Source: an endosymbiont of Escarpia spicata
Lineage (GTDB): Bacteria > Pseudomonadota > Gammaproteobacteria > Chromatiales > Chromatiaceae
Direction of reading: 5' to 3'
DNA length: 64,000 nucleotides
NCBI GenBank assembly: GCA_003349915.1
Contig: QFXE01000008.1
Coordinates: 62,001 to 126,000 of the forward strand
Under the pieces are notes generated by a model. The model searched no databases, was not told where the DNA came from, and saw nothing but the letters and a program-made list of their open reading frames with translations. Shown here piece by piece: positions 45,060 through 53,801 of the stretch. Numbering within the stretch: position 1 is the first letter of the stretch; each line of letters starts with the position of its first letter. The position numbers and the translations under genes are program-made.

Positions 45060-45358
45060 AGTTTGAGGTATGTGACGAGGTGCAGAGTTACTTCTACAGT
45101 AGGTCGGTACCAGAAGGATTTTGCTGAACTGCTGAAAAGACCGAAATAGAATCCAATACACTGCGAAACTGCACACTGCTTTGTGCCGGAAGCGGCCAGG
45201 CTGCGCAGATCTTGCAGCCAGCAGAGAGGACAGTCAGAGCCGCAAAACAGTGCTTTCCACTTATCTTCCTGTAGCTACAGGAAGATAAGTGCCCTTGCTT
45301 GCACCTTATTGGAAGGGCCTATATGTTATATTGGCCATGAATTGTATGGAGTAAGGTT
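45060..45358. other. Intergenic region before the hemerythrin gene
   Basis: About 300 bases with no convincing gene; a 68-codon open frame here has no ribosome site or family-like content. It holds the perfect 34-base palindrome listed separately and, near 45320, AT-rich ATATGTTATATTGG that may serve as a promoter core for the hemerythrin gene. Confidence 0.5.
45258..45291. promoter_or_regulatory. 34-base perfect palindrome
   Basis: Centred at 45274/45275 in GTAGCTAC, with perfect symmetry out to CACTTATC...GATAAGTG. It has no loop and no T-run. It lies 68 bases before the hemerythrin start and just upstream of an AT-rich stretch. It could be a dimer or tetramer operator, or a cruciform or processing site. 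Confidence 0.75.
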
Positions 45359-46231
45359 GTGGATTTTATCGAATGGTCAGAGTCTATGAGCGTCGGCAAT
45401 CCCTCGATCAATCAGGATCATAAAATCATTGTCAAACTGATCAATCAACTTCATCATCATGTTGGCGTAGTGGAGGATCGAAAGGCCCTGGGCAGTGCCC
45501 TTAATACGTTGATTGATTACACCCTTCATCATTTTTCCCGTGAGGAACGGGTGATGCTGGCCTGCAGATACCCTTCATTCGAGAATCACAAACGGCAACA
45601 TGACAAGCTCATCGAACAGGTTGCAGATATCGCGCGCCGGTTTTCCGAAAAAAAAGAAAATATCGTTAAAGACGAACTCCTGGACTTCCTGAAAAACTGG
45701 CTCATTAATCACATCCTGAAACAAGACATGGAATTTTGTCCGTATGCGGAAAATAATCCCGAGGTTCTTGGTGTAACTGCATCCCTGCGAACGGATTCAG
45801 AACAGCCCGGTATGCTGGGCACCGATGATTTGATTCCCAAGTCCGTCAACTGGAATGAGGCCGCAATCCTGATCGTCAGTAAGAGCCAAAATTTCAGGAA
45901 CATTATCGCTAGCATCCTTGAAATTGCAGCTGTTGGGGGAATTCAGCAATATTCTCATGCAGATGATGCAATGCAGTCACTCGAAAGTCACATATCTAAC
46001 CTCATTGTTTATGGTTGGAAACAAGATGACCAGGAAGCAATACCATTTATAGAAAAGTTGCGTGAAATCAAGGGTGGTTCCTTTGCAGGTATCCCTGTGT
46101 TGCTGGTTTCGGCGCGAGAGGAGCGCGGAGCCATGGAGTCGGGACTAATCGCTGGAGCGACTCATTGCATAGAGGAGCCAATTGGTATTCAAACCTTTTT
46201 CGAAGCGGCTGTTAAAGCCATCAATCAATAG
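45359..46231 (+). CDS. Bacteriohemerythrin fused to a pseudo-receiver
   Basis: 290 residues from GTG 45359 with GGAG upstream. The hemerythrin domain (1-130) keeps all seven di-iron ligands: His21, His58, Glu62, His77, His81, His118 and Asp123. It should bind O2 or NO reversibly. A receiver-like domain follows (about 165-290). Its phospho-acceptor position is Tyr218 (NLIVYGW), the acidic pocket after strand 1 is SKS, and the usual Lys-Pro is EEP, so it cannot be phosphorylated in the normal way. It is 30 bases before a hybrid kinase and may pass oxygen or redox state to it. Confidence 0.88.
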   Translation: MDFIEWSESMSVGNPSINQDHKIIVKLINQLHHHVGVVEDRKALGSALNTLIDYTLHHFSREERVMLACRYPSFENHKRQHDKLIEQVADIARRFSEKKENIVKDELLDFLKNWLINHILKQDMEFCPYAENNPEVLGVTASLRTDSEQPGMLGTDDLIPKSVNWNEAAILIVSKSQNFRNIIASILEIAAVGGIQQYSHADDAMQSLESHISNLIVYGWKQDDQEAIPFIEKLREIKGGSFAGIPVLLVSAREERGAMESGLIAGATHCIEEPIGIQTFFEAAVKAINQ

Positions 46232-46261
46232 TAGAAAATTTAAGCAGTGAGGGTGAGAAAA

Positions 46262-49200
46262 ATGCCCAAGGACTCAACAAAAGAACAGCTAAAAGTAGCC
46301 CTAAAGCTATTTTTTCCTGCCGTGGTTGTGATTTTGTTGCTGGCACTTGGTGTTTTCTTTAGCCAGGCGCAAGTATCTATTGTTGAACTGAATACTTCCG
46401 CTAAAAGCAACGTCAGACTGGCGGCAGAGTTTTTCAAAGAAGAACTTGGGGATGTGATTAGCGATCTTCGCATTCTATCCAAGGATCGGGATCTAGAAGA
46501 CGCCTTGGAAAGGAAGGTGCCTGAAGCCAGGCTAAGTCTGTCAAATAAACTCCTGGTTTTCGCACTGGAAAAAAAGGTTTTCGATCAGATCCGTATACTG
46601 GATATCGATGGCAGGGAGGTTGTTCGCGTCAATTACAATGACGGTGCACCCATCAGTGTTTCGAAAGCGCAACTCCAGGATAAATCTGGCCGTTACTACT
46701 TCAGGAAGGCAGTGGCCAAGGGACAGGGTCAGCACTTCATTTCACAATTTGACCTCAATATGGAAAAAGGCGCAATCGAGCGACCTTATAAACCGACTTT
46801 GCGAGTGTCTGCACCTGTTTTTTCCCCTTCCGGCAGCAAAATCGGCGTATTGGTGATGAATTATCGCGGTCATTATCTGCTGAAGACAATCCGCGAAATG
46901 ATACCTGCCACATCATCTGGATTTCCACTGCTTCTTGACCAAAATGGCCACTATTTAATTGGCCCTACAGAAGAGGCGGAATGGGGTTTTATGTTCGCTA
47001 AAGAAGCTGCGTTCCCCATAAACTTTTCCAAGGTGTTTAAGTACGTTGTCTCTACTTCAAATGGTCAAATAGAGAATGATCAGTACCTGTTTACCTTCAG
47101 GAAGGTGACTGTCGGTGATAATCATTTAACAATCGCTTCTCAAATCAACCTGGCATCAGTCTACCGTGCCATTATCAAGAGACATCGCGAAAATATTGTC
47201 ATTATCGTTTTGTTGATTCTTGCATCAGCGTTAGCCTCTTGGGGAGTCGCCGGCAGCAGGCTTGCCCGGAAAGGTTGGAATATAACAAAAAATAAACTTG
47301 CCGATTTCAAGGAAACAGCATCCGACTGGTTGTGGGAAACAGATTCACAATTGCGTTTCACTGACATCTCATACCGGATGAAAGATATAACCGGCATCAA
47401 TCCAAATGACTATATCGGAAAACAGATTCATGAGTTGATTTCACCCGACCCCGACCAACCTGACCTCGATACCTTCCTTGAAAATATTGAAACCCGACAA
47501 CCCATCAAAAAGGTTCTGTGCAAGATAGAGAACTTCCTCGGCCAAGCCCTTCAATTCAATGTGACGGCAAAGCCATATTTCACTGATGGTGTTTTTTCAG
47601 GCTATCGCGGCACAAGTCAGGACGTCACCAATTACAGGCGACTAAGCCGGGAACTGCAAGGTCGCGTTGTGGCAGCTGAATTTGCAGAGAGAGAAGCCGA
47701 TAACTATGCGCAGAAATTGGCTGAGGCACAGCGCATATCTCATACAGGAAACTGGAGCCACGATATATCCACCGGCAAACTGAATTGGTCGGAAGAGGCT
47801 TTTCGTATTTTCGGTGTTGATCCGGATAAGTTCGATTTTGTGTACGAACTTTACCTGGATCTTGTTCATCCTGATGATCGCGGTTATGTAGTGGAGCAGC
47901 GCGAGAACGCTAAGAAAAACGGAGCCATTCATATCTTTGAATACAGGATTGTCCGGAAGTCATTCGATGATGATATTCGCTGGATCCAGGAGAGGTGCGA
48001 ATATCACCGTAATAATTCAGGCGAGATCATTCGGTCTGAAGGCACTGTTCAAGACATCACTGAACGCAAAGCGTCTGAGCAGACGCTGGCTGAAGCAAAA
48101 GAGGTCGCTGAATCAGCAAATCGTTCGAAAGGTGACTTCTTGGCCAACATGAGCCATGAAATCCGTACGCCGATGAATGGCATCATCGGCATGACACATC
48201 TTGTATTGCAAACTGAGTTGGACGACAAGCAAAGGAATTATATAGGCAAGGCTCACCGCTCAGCTGAAAACCTGCTTGGGATCCTAAACGACATCCTTGA
48301 TTTTTCAAAGATCGAGGCGGGCAAGCTAAATTTTGAAGAAGTCGATTTTTATCTCAAGGATGTCATCGACAACTTTGTTAACCTGCTACGGTTCAAGGCC
48401 GAGGAAAAGAGTATTCGGCTTTCGGTCAGAATTGAACAGGATGTTCCTCTGGCGCTGAGTGGTGACCCATTACGCCTAAGCCAGGTTCTTATCAACCTGG
48501 GGAGTAATGCAGTGAAGTTCGGCGAAGCGGGTGATAGTGTTTCGTTGAATGTTGCCTTGAAAGAAGAGAGAGACAAAGAAGTCGTATTACAGTTCGCCAT
48601 AGAGGACACTGGCATCGGCATGTCCCAGGAACAGGTAGAAAGACTATTTCAACCCTTTGGTCAGGCTGACAGCTCGACAACCCGTAAGTATGGGGGGACT
48701 GGCCTCGGCTTAATCATTTCCAAGAAGATCGTCCAGTTGATGAATGGCGAAATTGCGGTGGAAAGTGAACAAGACGCCGGCAGCACCTTCAGATTCACAG
48801 TTAGCCTGAAGACCCAACAGAGTGAGTCTTTGCAAGACAGGGCATTTGGCAATCAAACTGAGATGGATGTCGATCAGGCCATTGTACGTATGCGTGGTGC
48901 CAAGATTCTGTTGGTTGAGGACAACGAAATAAACCGGGAAATCGTGCTGGATATCCTTGCCATGAGTGGGATGACGGTTGAAATGGCGTTCGATGGACAG
49001 GAAGCGCTGGAGTTTCTGGCCAAGGAGGACTTCGATGGTGTTCTAATGGATTGCCAGATGCCGGTCATGGATGGCTATGAAGCGACCCGCCAAATACGAG
49101 AGCAGAAGAAATTCAAGGATTTTCCTATTATTGCATTGACGGCCAATGCGATGAAAGGGGACAGGGAGAAGGTCTTGGCGGTTGGCATGAATGACCATAT

Positions 49201-49267
49201 TGCCAAGCCGGTCAATCCTGATTTGATGTTCATTACGATGGCAAAATGGATAAGCGCCAGAAAATAG
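46262..49267 (+). CDS. Hybrid sensor histidine kinase
   Basis: About 1001 residues from ATG 46262 (an in-frame GTG is 15 bases up). A helix (about 15-35), a large extracytoplasmic sensor of Cache type (about 40-300, with VRVNYNDGAPIS, GRYYFRKAVAKGQGQHFISQF and VSAPVF), and a second helix (about 310-328) come first. Two PAS domains (about 345-460 and 495-605) follow. HisKA has FLANMSHEIRTPMNGIIG; the HATPase has NLGSNAVKF, DTGIGMSQEQ and GGTGLGLIISK. The C-terminal receiver (about 875-1000) has VLMDCQMPVMDGYEA with the Asp. No Hpt domain or regulator gene is adjacent. The upstream hemerythrin-pseudoreceiver is the likely partner. Confidence 0.92.
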   Translation: MPKDSTKEQLKVALKLFFPAVVVILLLALGVFFSQAQVSIVELNTSAKSNVRLAAEFFKEELGDVISDLRILSKDRDLEDALERKVPEARLSLSNKLLVFALEKKVFDQIRILDIDGREVVRVNYNDGAPISVSKAQLQDKSGRYYFRKAVAKGQGQHFISQFDLNMEKGAIERPYKPTLRVSAPVFSPSGSKIGVLVMNYRGHYLLKTIREMIPATSSGFPLLLDQNGHYLIGPTEEAEWGFMFAKEAAFPINFSKVFKYVVSTSNGQIENDQYLFTFRKVTVGDNHLTIASQINLASVYRAIIKRHRENIVIIVLLILASALASWGVAGSRLARKGWNITKNKLADFKETASDWLWETDSQLRFTDISYRMKDITGINPNDYIGKQIHELISPDPDQPDLDTFLENIETRQPIKKVLCKIENFLGQALQFNVTAKPYFTDGVFSGYRGTSQDVTNYRRLSRELQGRVVAAEFAEREADNYAQKLAEAQRISHTGNWSHDISTGKLNWSEEAFRIFGVDPDKFDFVYELYLDLVHPDDRGYVVEQRENAKKNGAIHIFEYRIVRKSFDDDIRWIQERCEYHRNNSGEIIRSEGTVQDITERKASEQTLAEAKEVAESANRSKGDFLANMSHEIRTPMNGIIGMTHLVLQTELDDKQRNYIGKAHRSAENLLGILNDILDFSKIEAGKLNFEEVDFYLKDVIDNFVNLLRFKAEEKSIRLSVRIEQDVPLALSGDPLRLSQVLINLGSNAVKFGEAGDSVSLNVALKEERDKEVVLQFAIEDTGIGMSQEQVERLFQPFGQADSSTTRKYGGTGLGLIISKKIVQLMNGEIAVESEQDAGSTFRFTVSLKTQQSESLQDRAFGNQTEMDVDQAIVRMRGAKILLVEDNEINREIVLDILAMSGMTVEMAFDGQEALEFLAKEDFDGVLMDCQMPVMDGYEATRQIREQKKFKDFPIIALTANAMKGDREKVLAVGMNDHIAKPVNPDLMFITMAKWISARK

Positions 49268-49580
49268 CCTGTATGAAATATTTTGTTACCACTGGCTGTA
49301 CATATGACCTGCCATGTACGACTGATTGCATGAGTGTCAGCAAAGTGTCGACAACTGACTCTTGGCCCTGATAACGCAAGATTCGTCGGTAAAGAACTCG
49401 CTGTAGACCGGTCCGACAAAAACGAGAACCTCTGGTTTGGTCTAAACTGGAGTGAACGGCAAACCAGATGCAGGTTAGATTGCATTGGCTTTTACTCCGA
49501 CTCCAAATTTTGTGCCCATGATGCTTGAGTCTTGGATAACCTAAACGCATCTCTAGTCTTCTTATCAACTTCAATCACCT
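49268..49580. other. Intergenic stretch without a clear gene
   Basis: About 310 bases. The only structure noticed is a 6-bp inverted repeat GTACAT/ATGTAC at 49298-49319. Overlapping open frames on the minus strand are poorly supported. A promoter for the Ppx/GppA-like gene is expected here but was not located. Confidence 0.4.
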
Positions 49581-50507
49581 ATGATCAGTGAAAGCGCCAT
49601 TACTCAACAATCCCGTACCAAAGAAGAACCGAGTATGGTTGGTGCAATTGACATGGGAAGCAAGAACTTCAAGTTTGTCTTTGGGCAGAAAGTTAACGGT
49701 AGAGTCACTACAGAACTGATCAGGAAAGAACAGCTGGAGATTGGAAAAGAGGTTACGGAAAACCACGGGATGATCGGCCGGAGCAAATTCAGGCAGATAG
49801 AGGATACACTCTCTCAATTTGTGAGCTATTGCAGGGACAGAGGCACGACGACAGTTCTTGCTATTGCCACCAGCGCCATAAGGAACGCCAGAAACCACCA
49901 GCAGGTTATCGATCTGGCTGGTGAAATAGGCATAGCCATTGAAGTCGCTGAAGGTGAAAGAGAAGGTGAGGTGGGTTATCTTGCCGCCACTGGGGGTGCA
50001 CCCAATAAGCTCGTTAGTGATTCCGGTAGTAAGAGCATTCAGATCGCCTGGTGGAACAACGATAAAGTCCAATCACGCTCAATTCCTGTTGGTTACGAAC
50101 TCGCCTATGAGAGTTTTGTGGAACGAGCTTCCACGCTGGACGAAACACAAGAAAATTTCAGTAGGTTTCTTGACGGTAACTTCAAGGAATTACCGGAAAA
50201 CACGGATCGAATTATCGCCCTGGCCGCGAACACCATTACCTCTTTTGTTATCGGAGAGAAAGGGGCTGGGTGCAATAATAGAACGCTTACCAGAAACGCC
50301 CTGAATGATAGAATGTCTGAGCTCCAGGGGCTTTCGCCGGCTCAGTATGATAGTTTGAAAGCGTCTCTGCCAAAAGCAGAAAAAATATTGCCCGGATTAG
50401 TTTTTCTTGATTATCTGATGGAGCGTACAGGACACGGCGAAGTTCTTATCGCCGAGGCTGAATTGCCTGTTGGTTTGATTGTTGAGTATTTTCTCAAATG
50501 GGAGTAA
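49581..50507 (+). CDS. Short divergent Ppx/GppA-family protein
   Basis: 308 residues; ATG 49635 is an alternative start. The ASKHA fold is recognisable: AIDMGSKNFKFVF for the first phosphate loop, ATSAIRNARN, and an EREGEVGYLAATGG element around the catalytic Glu. The second phosphate loop, normally DIGGGS, reads DSGSKS, and the usual C-terminal helical half is absent, so the protein is only the catalytic pair of lobes. The family degrades polyphosphate or pppGpp. Reduced or altered activity, or ligand sensing, is possible. It lies among signalling genes. Confidence 0.78.
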   Translation: MISESAITQQSRTKEEPSMVGAIDMGSKNFKFVFGQKVNGRVTTELIRKEQLEIGKEVTENHGMIGRSKFRQIEDTLSQFVSYCRDRGTTTVLAIATSAIRNARNHQQVIDLAGEIGIAIEVAEGEREGEVGYLAATGGAPNKLVSDSGSKSIQIAWWNNDKVQSRSIPVGYELAYESFVERASTLDETQENFSRFLDGNFKELPENTDRIIALAANTITSFVIGEKGAGCNNRTLTRNALNDRMSELQGLSPAQYDSLKASLPKAEKILPGLVFLDYLMERTGHGEVLIAEAELPVGLIVEYFLKWE

Positions 50508-50520
50508 TGCGGATTTCAAC

Positions 50521-50667
50521 ATGGAAAGACGGCGCCGCAAGTTGGTTCTTTACTCTCATCTGTACTTTCGAAAAAATCATTCCGATGAATACCGGGTTTT
50601 TCCGGAAAGCAACGAGTTGCGCCGTCTGGCTGACCGGCTTCAGATATTTGTTGTCCGGCAGATATGA
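50521..50667 (+). CDS. Possible small basic protein
   Basis: A 48-residue frame from ATG 50521, Arg-rich at its start (MERRRRKLVLYSH), lying between the Ppx/GppA-like gene and the broken sensor gene. No ribosome site is evident and no family is recognised, so it is weakly supported. Confidence 0.25.
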   Translation: MERRRRKLVLYSHLYFRKNHSDEYRVFPESNELRRLADRLQIFVVRQI

Positions 50668-50713
50668 ATATATCTAGAGATGTTGAATTATTGGTTTACA
50701 GGGAGAGCCGTTT

Positions 50714-51790
50714 TTGCGCGAACGGAATAGAATACTACTTCTGGCCCTGATTATGCTTCTGGTCGCCGCAGGGGTTGGCGCTGCGGCTATTGTCATGCTC
50801 TATCAGACGGCCTTTGAGCAACAGCGTCTCTCTCTTATGACCATAGTAAAGAGCCAGGCTCGTCTGTTGGAGGCGGTGGCCAGTTTCGACCTTGAACATG
50901 CTCCCCACTATAAGCAGAATCCCACTGAAGCCACTCTCTCTCAGGTCGATACGGCCTTCCAGCAATATGCGGTAGAAGGCTCATCCAAAGAGTTTGTGCT
51001 GGGCCGCAGATCAGGTGAATCCATAGAGATCCTGATTCGATCCAGCACGTTGCCGATATCTCCGAAGCGTCTTTCCATACGAGAAGGTGGCAACGGCACC
51101 CCGATGCGGCGAGCGCTGCAGGGTCTATCCGGTTCCATGCTGGTTCGGGATTTTCGTAGTGTAAAGGTATTCGCCGCCTACGAGCCGGTCGCTGTCCTGA
51201 ACATGGGGGTGGTGGCCAAGATAGATCTGGCGGAAATTCGCGCTCCCTTCGTTGTGGCCGGCGGTTGGTTGATACTGGTCTCTATGGTGTTGATTGCCCT
51301 GGGCAGTCTGCTCTTCTTTCGCGTCTCCAATCCGTTGCTGGCGGAGTTGCGGCAGCGCGGGGAGGCCCTGCACACCCTGATGGAGAGCACAGTTGGCCTG
51401 ACCGGGCAGGACTATTTTGACAAGGTGGTGAGTGAACTGTGCCATTGGCTTGGGGCCGATGGAGCAAGCATCAATGAGATGGTGGCAGAGAACAGGGTCC
51501 TGTCGATTGCCATGAAACTGGATGGCGATAAGATCGAGGGTTTTACCTACTCTCTTGCTGGAACCCCCTGTGAGAATGTGGTCAGAAAAGGCGCCTGCCT
51601 CTATCAACAGGATGTCTGCCGGCTGTTTCCGGAGGATCAGGAGCTGATCGACCTCCAGGCTGAAGGTTACGTGGGAGTGCCGGTGCGGAGATCGATCGTA
51701 TGCGTGCGGAAGCGGCCTTGTGGGAGAGTGTGGAGCAATACCGCACCCTGGTGGAGACGACAGAGGATTTGGTCTGGGAGGTGGACATAA
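50714..51790 (+). pseudogene. N-terminal part of a split sensor: Cache-like domain, TM, partial GAF
   Basis: Begins at TTG 50714 with GGGAGAG upstream. A helix (about 7-30), an extracytoplasmic sensor domain (about 33-170) and a second helix (about 178-202) are followed by the first part of a GAF domain (about 220-328). GAF runs to GYVGVPV and then turns into Arg/Cys-rich nonsense to a stop at 51790. The second half of GAF and the link to the PAS-GGDEF part are missing. The downstream gene supplies the rest in another frame from 51700. It is best read as the front of a formerly single gene. Confidence 0.78.
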
Positions 51791-52998
51791 ACGGTGTTTA
51801 TACCTACTGCAGTCCACAAGTGAGGGAGATCCTGGGTTTCGCTCCAGAGGAGATTGTCGGCAAGACGCCATTCGATCTGATGCCATCAGGGGAGGCGGAG
51901 CGCGTCTCTGTGATATTCAAAGATCTCAGTGAGGAAAAGAGGCCTATTTCATCACTTGAAAATATCAACCTGCACAAAGATGGTCACGAGGTGGTGTTGG
52001 AGAGCAGCGGTGTTCCCTTCTTTGATGCTGCGGGCAAACTGGCCGGCTACAGGGGAATCGACAGGGATATCACCGTGCGCAAGCAGGCTGAAGCCTACCA
52101 GCGTGAGAGTGAGAAACGATTTCGTGAGCTGATCGAGAGCCTGCTCAACGTGGCGGTTCAGGGTTACGATAGGGAGCGCCGGGTTACCTACTGGAACAGC
52201 GCGAGTACTGCCCTGTACGGCTATGAGCAGGAAGAGGCGATTTGCTCGCGGCTGGAGGATCTGATTATTCCGGATTCGATGCGTGCTCATGTCATCGAGG
52301 CAACCAGGGACTGGATGATGGGAGGAGAGCCAATCCCTGCAGGTGAGCTGGAGCTCAGGCATAAGGATGGTAGCCCGGTGGCGGTCTACTCAAGCCATGT
52401 GATGCTCAAGCAGGATTCCGGCTCTCCGGAGATGTTCTGTATTGACGTGGATGTCACCGAACAGAAACGTGCCCGGGCCGAGTTGGAGAAGCTGGCGACC
52501 TACGACCAGTTAACCCATTTGCCAAACCGCCGCCTGCTAGATTCAGAACTGAGGCGGCGCATCGAAGAGGCTAGTCGTTTTGGGCAGCGGCTCGCCCTGC
52601 TGTTTATCGATCTTGACAACTTCAAACTCGTCAACGACACCATGGGGCACAAAGCGGGTGATCGCCTTCTGCAACAGGTGGCTATGCGCCTTTCATCCAA
52701 ACTGCGTAAATACGATACCCTGGCCCGATTCGGTGGGGATGAATTCATCCTGCTGATGCCAAGGGCTGACAAGAATGCTGAGGTCGTAGCCGTGGCAGAG
52801 AAACTTGCTGCGGATTTCATCCTGCCGTTCGAACTTGAGGGACAGGAGATGTTTGTTACTGCCAGTATTGGCATCAGTATCTTCCCCGAGGACGGAAGAG
52901 ACGTTGATGGTCTTCTGAAAAGCGCCGATGCTGCTATGTACCGCGCTAAGGAGAACGGGCGAAATGGGTACAGTTTTTTTAACCCAGGCAATGAATGA
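51700..52998 (+). CDS. PAS-PAS-GGDEF protein, rear part of a split sensor
   Basis: 432 residues from ATG 51700, but with no clear ribosome site. Just before the ATG the same frame reads AEIDR, which fits the last helix of a GAF domain. PAS 1 (about 10-130, GYRGIDRDITVRKQAE), PAS 2 (about 135-255) and GGDEF (about 262-425) follow. The site RFGGDEF is intact, with an RKYD I-site five residues before. It could still make c-di-GMP if translated, but has lost its membrane sensor. Confidence 0.8.
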   Translation: MRAEAALWESVEQYRTLVETTEDLVWEVDINGVYTYCSPQVREILGFAPEEIVGKTPFDLMPSGEAERVSVIFKDLSEEKRPISSLENINLHKDGHEVVLESSGVPFFDAAGKLAGYRGIDRDITVRKQAEAYQRESEKRFRELIESLLNVAVQGYDRERRVTYWNSASTALYGYEQEEAICSRLEDLIIPDSMRAHVIEATRDWMMGGEPIPAGELELRHKDGSPVAVYSSHVMLKQDSGSPEMFCIDVDVTEQKRARAELEKLATYDQLTHLPNRRLLDSELRRRIEEASRFGQRLALLFIDLDNFKLVNDTMGHKAGDRLLQQVAMRLSSKLRKYDTLARFGGDEFILLMPRADKNAEVVAVAEKLAADFILPFELEGQEMFVTASIGISIFPEDGRDVDGLLKSADAAMYRAKENGRNGYSFFNPGNE

Positions 52999-53106
52999 TG
53001 CCCTCTTACGCGTACAGCAAATAGCCACCCGTTTGTGTGGTGGCTGGTCAGGGCCTGTATTCGGGAGTAGTTCAGTGCTGTGGGATTCTGCTGCCCGACG
53101 CGCCAC

Positions 53107-53649
53107 CTATTTGGGTTTGAAATTAAATTTCTGTCCGCCAATAGCGGCTTCATACATCAGGCCGCCTTTAGCCATGGTAAACGTGGCCATACCACCCACA
53201 TAGCTAGCTTTCTGTTTTGTCTCGCCTGCCCCTGCAGCATTTCCCGCAGTACTGGTTTGTGCATTGGCTCCTGCAGTAAGTGCGACTGCGGAGGCTTGGG
53301 CGCTGAACTCAAAATTACCACCCGTAAATTCATCGTAGGCCCGTTTGTCCTGTAGAAAAATGATCTGGCTGAATGCTTGCCCACCCAACTGAAAACCGAT
53401 GCTGATCTGAGTCATACTGGAATTACCGGTATAGGTTCCTTTACGAAATACCTTTCCTTTTCCATGAGCGGCTCCAATACCGATTCCCCCTTTACCGATG
53501 GTGGGAAAAACGGCATAACCATAAGCGTTCTTGAAGAAAGCGTGGGTATCCGGGGCTTTTTTGAACTTCCCGATCGTTGACTGGACTTCATCGGCAAACA
53601 AGGGTGCCGAGAAAAGTAGTACCAATAGGGTAAGAACCAACTTTTTCAT
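53107..53649 (-). CDS. SYLF-domain (Ysc84-type) lipid-binding protein
   Basis: 180 residues from ATG 53649 (AAGGAG upstream); the frame is open 23 codons further up. A signal peptide (cleaved near LFA-DE) precedes a SYLF domain with AYGYAVFPTIGKGGIGIGAAHGKGKVF, ISIGFQLGGQAFSQIIFLQ and GGLMYEAAIGGQKF. Bacterial SYLF proteins are exported and may bind membranes; their function is largely unknown. It is convergent with the split sensor and divergent from the 738-residue membrane protein gene. Confidence 0.92.
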   Translation of the reverse strand: MKKLVLTLLVLLFSAPLFADEVQSTIGKFKKAPDTHAFFKNAYGYAVFPTIGKGGIGIGAAHGKGKVFRKGTYTGNSSMTQISIGFQLGGQAFSQIIFLQDKRAYDEFTGGNFEFSAQASAVALTAGANAQTSTAGNAAGAGETKQKASYVGGMATFTMAKGGLMYEAAIGGQKFNFKPK

Positions 53650-53801
53650 TACGATTTCTCCTTTTCGTCTCAAGTGGTATTTTAGCAGACCCTTAATATT
53701 CCGACCCGTTTCGGTCAAGGGCGGTTCCTTAAGTTTATTTAAGCGCTAACCTTAGGGAGGCAGGTGCTGTTTTGCACTGACAATCGGGGGAAGGATGCAA
53801 C

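Noticed and set aside
45183-45389. 68-codon frame before the hemerythrin gene
   Set aside because: It includes the palindrome, overlaps the hemerythrin start and has no ribosome site or recognisable content.
49075-49574. Two overlapping minus-strand frames after the hybrid kinase
   Set aside because: Each runs into the kinase's receiver domain in antisense and lacks start signals.
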